A DNA stretch of 15,448 nt from JAVBKB01 sp031554275 (GTDB lineage: Bacteria > Bacillota > Bacilli > JARBTR01), in the NCBI GenBank assembly GCA_031554275.1, contig JAVBKB010000051.1, positions 1-15,448 on the forward strand, read 5' to 3'. The position numbers were made by a program, and so were the translations under genes. Below are positions 13,374 to 15,448 of the stretch, piece after piece. Within the stretch, counting starts at the first letter, position 1. Each line of letters opens with the position of its first letter. The notes under the pieces were generated by a model that worked only from the letters and a program-made list of their open reading frames with translations, searched no databases and was not told the DNA's origin.

Positions 13374-14594
13374 TTATTCTTCAACACTAAGTTGTTGCTC
13401 TTGGGGCTCTAGTGCTCCAGGATCTGCAAGTCCCTCAGCGATATTCTCAATCACTTCAAAATGAACCGATACAACTACTTTATCATTTGATACCTGTTTC
13501 TGCAAAATGTTTTCTTTCACAATTTCGGCATCCATCGGTAAATTCTTTCTTAAATCGACACGAGCGTTTTCTAACGCTATTTCAGTTGCCTCATCAAAAG
13601 TCAATTTACGCTTACTTTGAACTGATTCCTGAATACTTGTATTAGTAATGCTAAAGGGCAATTTCCATTTCCAAAAATGAAAATAGGTTGTGTTATCATC
13701 CTTATGATATGCTTTAAATTTCGACTTCCAAAACCCCCAAATCGGAATATCGGCACCAAACAAATTCACTTTTACCTCTGATTTATTATGTCCTGTTAAA
13801 GTTGAAAAACTTGTATGAATCGGCACTTCACTGGTTGATTGATACCATGTTTCTCCTAAAACTGTTCCTTTTGCTCCAACGTATGTTTTCTTATCATTAT
13901 TTCCGATACTTCCTGAAACGAGCACCTGACCCTTTTCAACCATTTGAGTCGGAACTACTTGAACTTGTCCAGTTTCAATAAAGGTACTGACAATATAGGC
14001 TTTCTTTGAAGCTACAAGCTGAGGATATGAAGTATCTTCAGATGGTTTCGGCTGTTTCTTCTCAACAACCTGCAAATGATAGATAGAACCTCGTATCTGA
14101 ACACCAATCCAAGTAATATTCGGGATCGTGTTCGTGATGTGCTTTTGCACATCATTCACGTTTCCTTCTAAGAAATTAAACTTTCCCACTTTAACATCCA
14201 ACTTCTCCAGCTCTTGACGAATTACTTGTTCTGTTTTCAGACTTGCGCCATCGATTTTGATGCTCCAAACAATGTTTGAAAGAACAAATATAATTGCTAA
14301 GAAGAAGAAAATACCAAGAAATAAGCCTTTATTCAACCTGAATCTGTTTAGCAGAAAAGGTAGGCCCATTCTTTTGGTAAAGCGAAACTTTAGGTTTGAT
14401 TTTCTTGCGTTTTTCCGCAGTAGTGACACCTGATCTAGCCGTATTTGAAACACAACTTGATCCTTTTCTTCGCGGCGCATATTACGGATAAAAACCCGGT
14501 CCCGCACAAGTAAATTAACAAATCTTTCGGCACCAATACCCTTTACTTGAACTTCTACAAAACCAATTATGCGATTAAGCCATGCATTCTTCAT
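13374..14594 (-). CDS. yqfD: Sporulation protein YqfD
   Basis: A 406-residue membrane protein of the YqfD family, a SigE-controlled mother-cell sporulation protein of Bacilli and Clostridia, related to stage IV sporulation proteins. The N-terminal part (1-89) is basic and cytosolic. A single strong membrane segment spans about 90-111 (GLFLGIFFFLAIIFVLSNIVW). The remaining 290 residues should lie on the other face of the membrane. The biochemical role is unknown. The ATG at 14594 has GGGAG at 14604-14600, overlapping the yqfC stop, so yqfC and yqfD are cotranscribed and probably translationally coupled. Its presence argues that the organism forms spores. Confidence 0.93.
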   Translation of the reverse strand: MKNAWLNRIIGFVEVQVKGIGAERFVNLLVRDRVFIRNMRREEKDQVVFQIRLDQVSLLRKNARKSNLKFRFTKRMGLPFLLNRFRLNKGLFLGIFFFLAIIFVLSNIVWSIKIDGASLKTEQVIRQELEKLDVKVGKFNFLEGNVNDVQKHITNTIPNITWIGVQIRGSIYHLQVVEKKQPKPSEDTSYPQLVASKKAYIVSTFIETGQVQVVPTQMVEKGQVLVSGSIGNNDKKTYVGAKGTVLGETWYQSTSEVPIHTSFSTLTGHNKSEVKVNLFGADIPIWGFWKSKFKAYHKDDNTTYFHFWKWKLPFSITNTSIQESVQSKRKLTFDEATEIALENARVDLRKNLPMDAEIVKENILQKQVSNDKVVVSVHFEVIENIAEGLADPGALEPQEQQLSVEE

Positions 14595-14603
14595 AAAATC
14601 TCC

Positions 14604-14894
14604 CTACAAATTTTGATCGATAAAAAGTACTTGATGAATTTCACCTTCAAGAAGAATTTCCTCAGGAAGTATCGTTTTCAAAATGAATTTATTTCCTTTA
14701 ATCAGTAAATGACCCTGTTTAAGCATTAATCTCAATTCCGTATCACTGAATACCAAAATTCCTTTGTGATTTTCTATGTAAATATGGATGTCACCAATCA
14801 TCGTAATTCTGGGCAATTCCAACATGATATCTTGAGGCAAGTCCATAACAGCTGCAAATCTCCTTTTGGCAGCTGAAAGCCATCTTTTAGCCAT
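14604..14894 (-). CDS. yqfC: Sporulation protein YqfC
   Basis: A 96-residue YabP/YqfC-family sporulation protein: MAKRWLSAAKRRFAAVMDLPQDI at the N terminus, then the family core LPRITMIGDIHIYIENHKGILVFSD and LPEEILLEG. The family is expressed in the mother cell under SigE; the molecular function is unknown. I start it at 14894, with a GGGGAGG site (14910-14904) 9 bases upstream. The frame is open 21 codons further upstream, but this part is the hairpin RNA described separately. The SD lies inside that hairpin's 3' arm, so initiation from read-through RNA should be blocked. It precedes yqfD by 9 bases. Confidence 0.92.
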   Translation of the reverse strand: MAKRWLSAAKRRFAAVMDLPQDIMLELPRITMIGDIHIYIENHKGILVFSDTELRLMLKQGHLLIKGNKFILKTILPEEILLEGEIHQVLFIDQNL

Positions 14895-14941
14895 AAAAAA
14901 GAACCTCCCCTCACTCCAATATATGAGTGATTGAGAGGTTC
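14895..14941 (-). terminator. Intrinsic terminator overlapping the yqfC ribosome binding site
   Basis: On the minus strand GAACCTC (14941-14935) pairs with GAGGTTC (14907-14901) and TCACTC (14930-14925) pairs with GAGTGA (14916-14911). A small internal loop lies between the arms, an 8-base apical loop caps the structure, and U6 (14900-14895) follows. The U-tract is immediately next to the yqfC ATG. The 3' side contains the yqfC Shine-Dalgarno. It probably ends the transcript of the upstream partial gene and also hides the yqfC SD in read-through RNA. Confidence 0.85.
14918..14925 (-). promoter_or_regulatory. yqfC: Candidate SigE -10 element (CATATATT) inside the terminator loop
   Basis: CATATATT differs at only one position from the SigE -10 consensus CATACAnT, and yqfC-yqfD is a known SigE-dependent pair in B. 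subtilis. Transcription would start near 14911, so the RNA would lack the 5' arm of the hairpin and leave the SD free. The -35 region 13-15 bases upstream is a poor match, which limits confidence. Confidence 0.35.
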
Positions 14942-15053
14942 CATAACGAACAATCAAAAATTATGTGATTTTCAAATCAAATACATGTTTCGCTTAAAAA
15001 TCATTTAAATAGTTGACATTTCCTTTGAAAAATAATTCGGATCATCTGCACAG

Positions 15054-15448
15054 CTAGAAACGAACTCGTCTTTTCTTTGCACGAGGTAACCCTAATACCT
15101 CCGACATAACAAACGCATACTTCAAATCATTTACATCTACTTCAAAACCACGAGGCTCCTCTGTAAGATTTAATAAACGAGGTGAATCAGCATAGTTTGG
15201 CACTTCCTCTTGGAAAGTAGACGGATTAGGCGTGAACCTTTCGTATGCTACATCATAGGAAACTGTAGGTATTTCAGAAACAGTAGTTGTATTCTGAATA
15301 ACAACCTGCCTTGATCTTTGTTCAGAACCAACATTAACAGATTTCTCTCTACCGTAAGTCTCCATCATTGTCTGGGCAGGGTGCGTATTAGGTCTTTCTG
15401 TTTGCCAAGTTGCAGACTTTTGAACTGGCTTTTGCTGTGGTTTTTGTT
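15054..15448 (-). CDS. Unrecognised protein, C-terminal part (runs off the window)
   Basis: The frame is open from the stop at 15054 to the right edge, with no stop, giving at least 131 residues. The internal ATG pair at 15368 has no ribosome site and is probably not the start. The visible N-terminal part is rich in Gln, Pro, Lys and Thr (QKPQQKPVQKSATWQTE), which suggests an unstructured linker. The C terminus has a more ordered segment, VNDLKYAFVMSEVLGLPRAKKRRVRF, ending in a strongly basic tail. I do not recognise the family. No membrane segment or zinc motif is visible. Its transcript appears to end at the hairpin at 14895-14941. Confidence 0.7.
   Translation of the reverse strand, partial: QKPQQKPVQKSATWQTERPNTHPAQTMMETYGREKSVNVGSEQRSRQVVIQNTTTVSEIPTVSYDVAYERFTPNPSTFQEEVPNYADSPRLLNLTEEPRGFEVDVNDLKYAFVMSEVLGLPRAKKRRVRF

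Overview
This window looks like the chromosomal core of a low-GC, endospore-forming Bacillales bacterium, most likely a Planococcaceae-type genome (Lysinibacillus/Sporosarcina/Solibacillus neighbourhood). The evidence is the conserved gene run yqfC-yqfD-phoH-ybeY-cdd-era-yqzL-recO-glyQS-ccpN-yqfL-dnaG-rpoD on the minus strand, the sporulation genes yqfC and yqfD, the single-chain glycyl-tRNA synthetase, and strong GGAGG-type ribosome binding sites. The genus assignment is inference; no database was searched.

Layout on the + axis. Positions 1-1790 hold two plus-strand genes: a HAD-type 5'(3')-deoxyribonucleotidase-like protein and a lipoprotein alpha-carbonic anhydrase with its own promoter. 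A bidirectional terminator near 1834-1887 separates them from the minus-strand block. Reading leftward, that block contains: the end of an unrecognised protein running off the right edge (15054-15448); yqfC-yqfD-phoH; a 500-bp gap with a broken ABC-transporter ATPase fragment; ybeY-cdd-era-yqzL-recO; 67-bp tandem repeats; a glycine T-box leader and glyQS; ccpN-yqfL ending at a clear terminator; and dnaG-rpoD.

The block mixes informational housekeeping (primase, primary sigma factor, glycyl-tRNA synthetase, Era and YbeY in ribosome maturation, RecO in recombination repair), control of carbon flux (CcpN and the PPDK/PEP-synthase regulatory protein), pyrimidine salvage (Cdd) and sporulation (YqfC, YqfD). 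Compared with the Bacillus subtilis order as I remember it, pgpH (between phoH and ybeY), dgkA (between ybeY and cdd) and yqxD (between yqfL and dnaG) are missing here.

I see no obvious new multi-gene system. The best leads are non-coding. One is a hairpin-U6 terminator directly abutting the yqfC start codon, which buries the yqfC Shine-Dalgarno and has a SigE-like -10 in its loop. Others are three 67-bp tandem repeats ending 7 bp from the glyQS -35 box, and a decayed ABC ATPase where pgpH is expected. A His-to-Pro change in the very conserved C-terminal segment of the primary sigma factor also deserves a check.

Several starts were revised from the longest open frame: glyQS (8345), ybeY (11802), yqzL (9843) and yqfC (14894).
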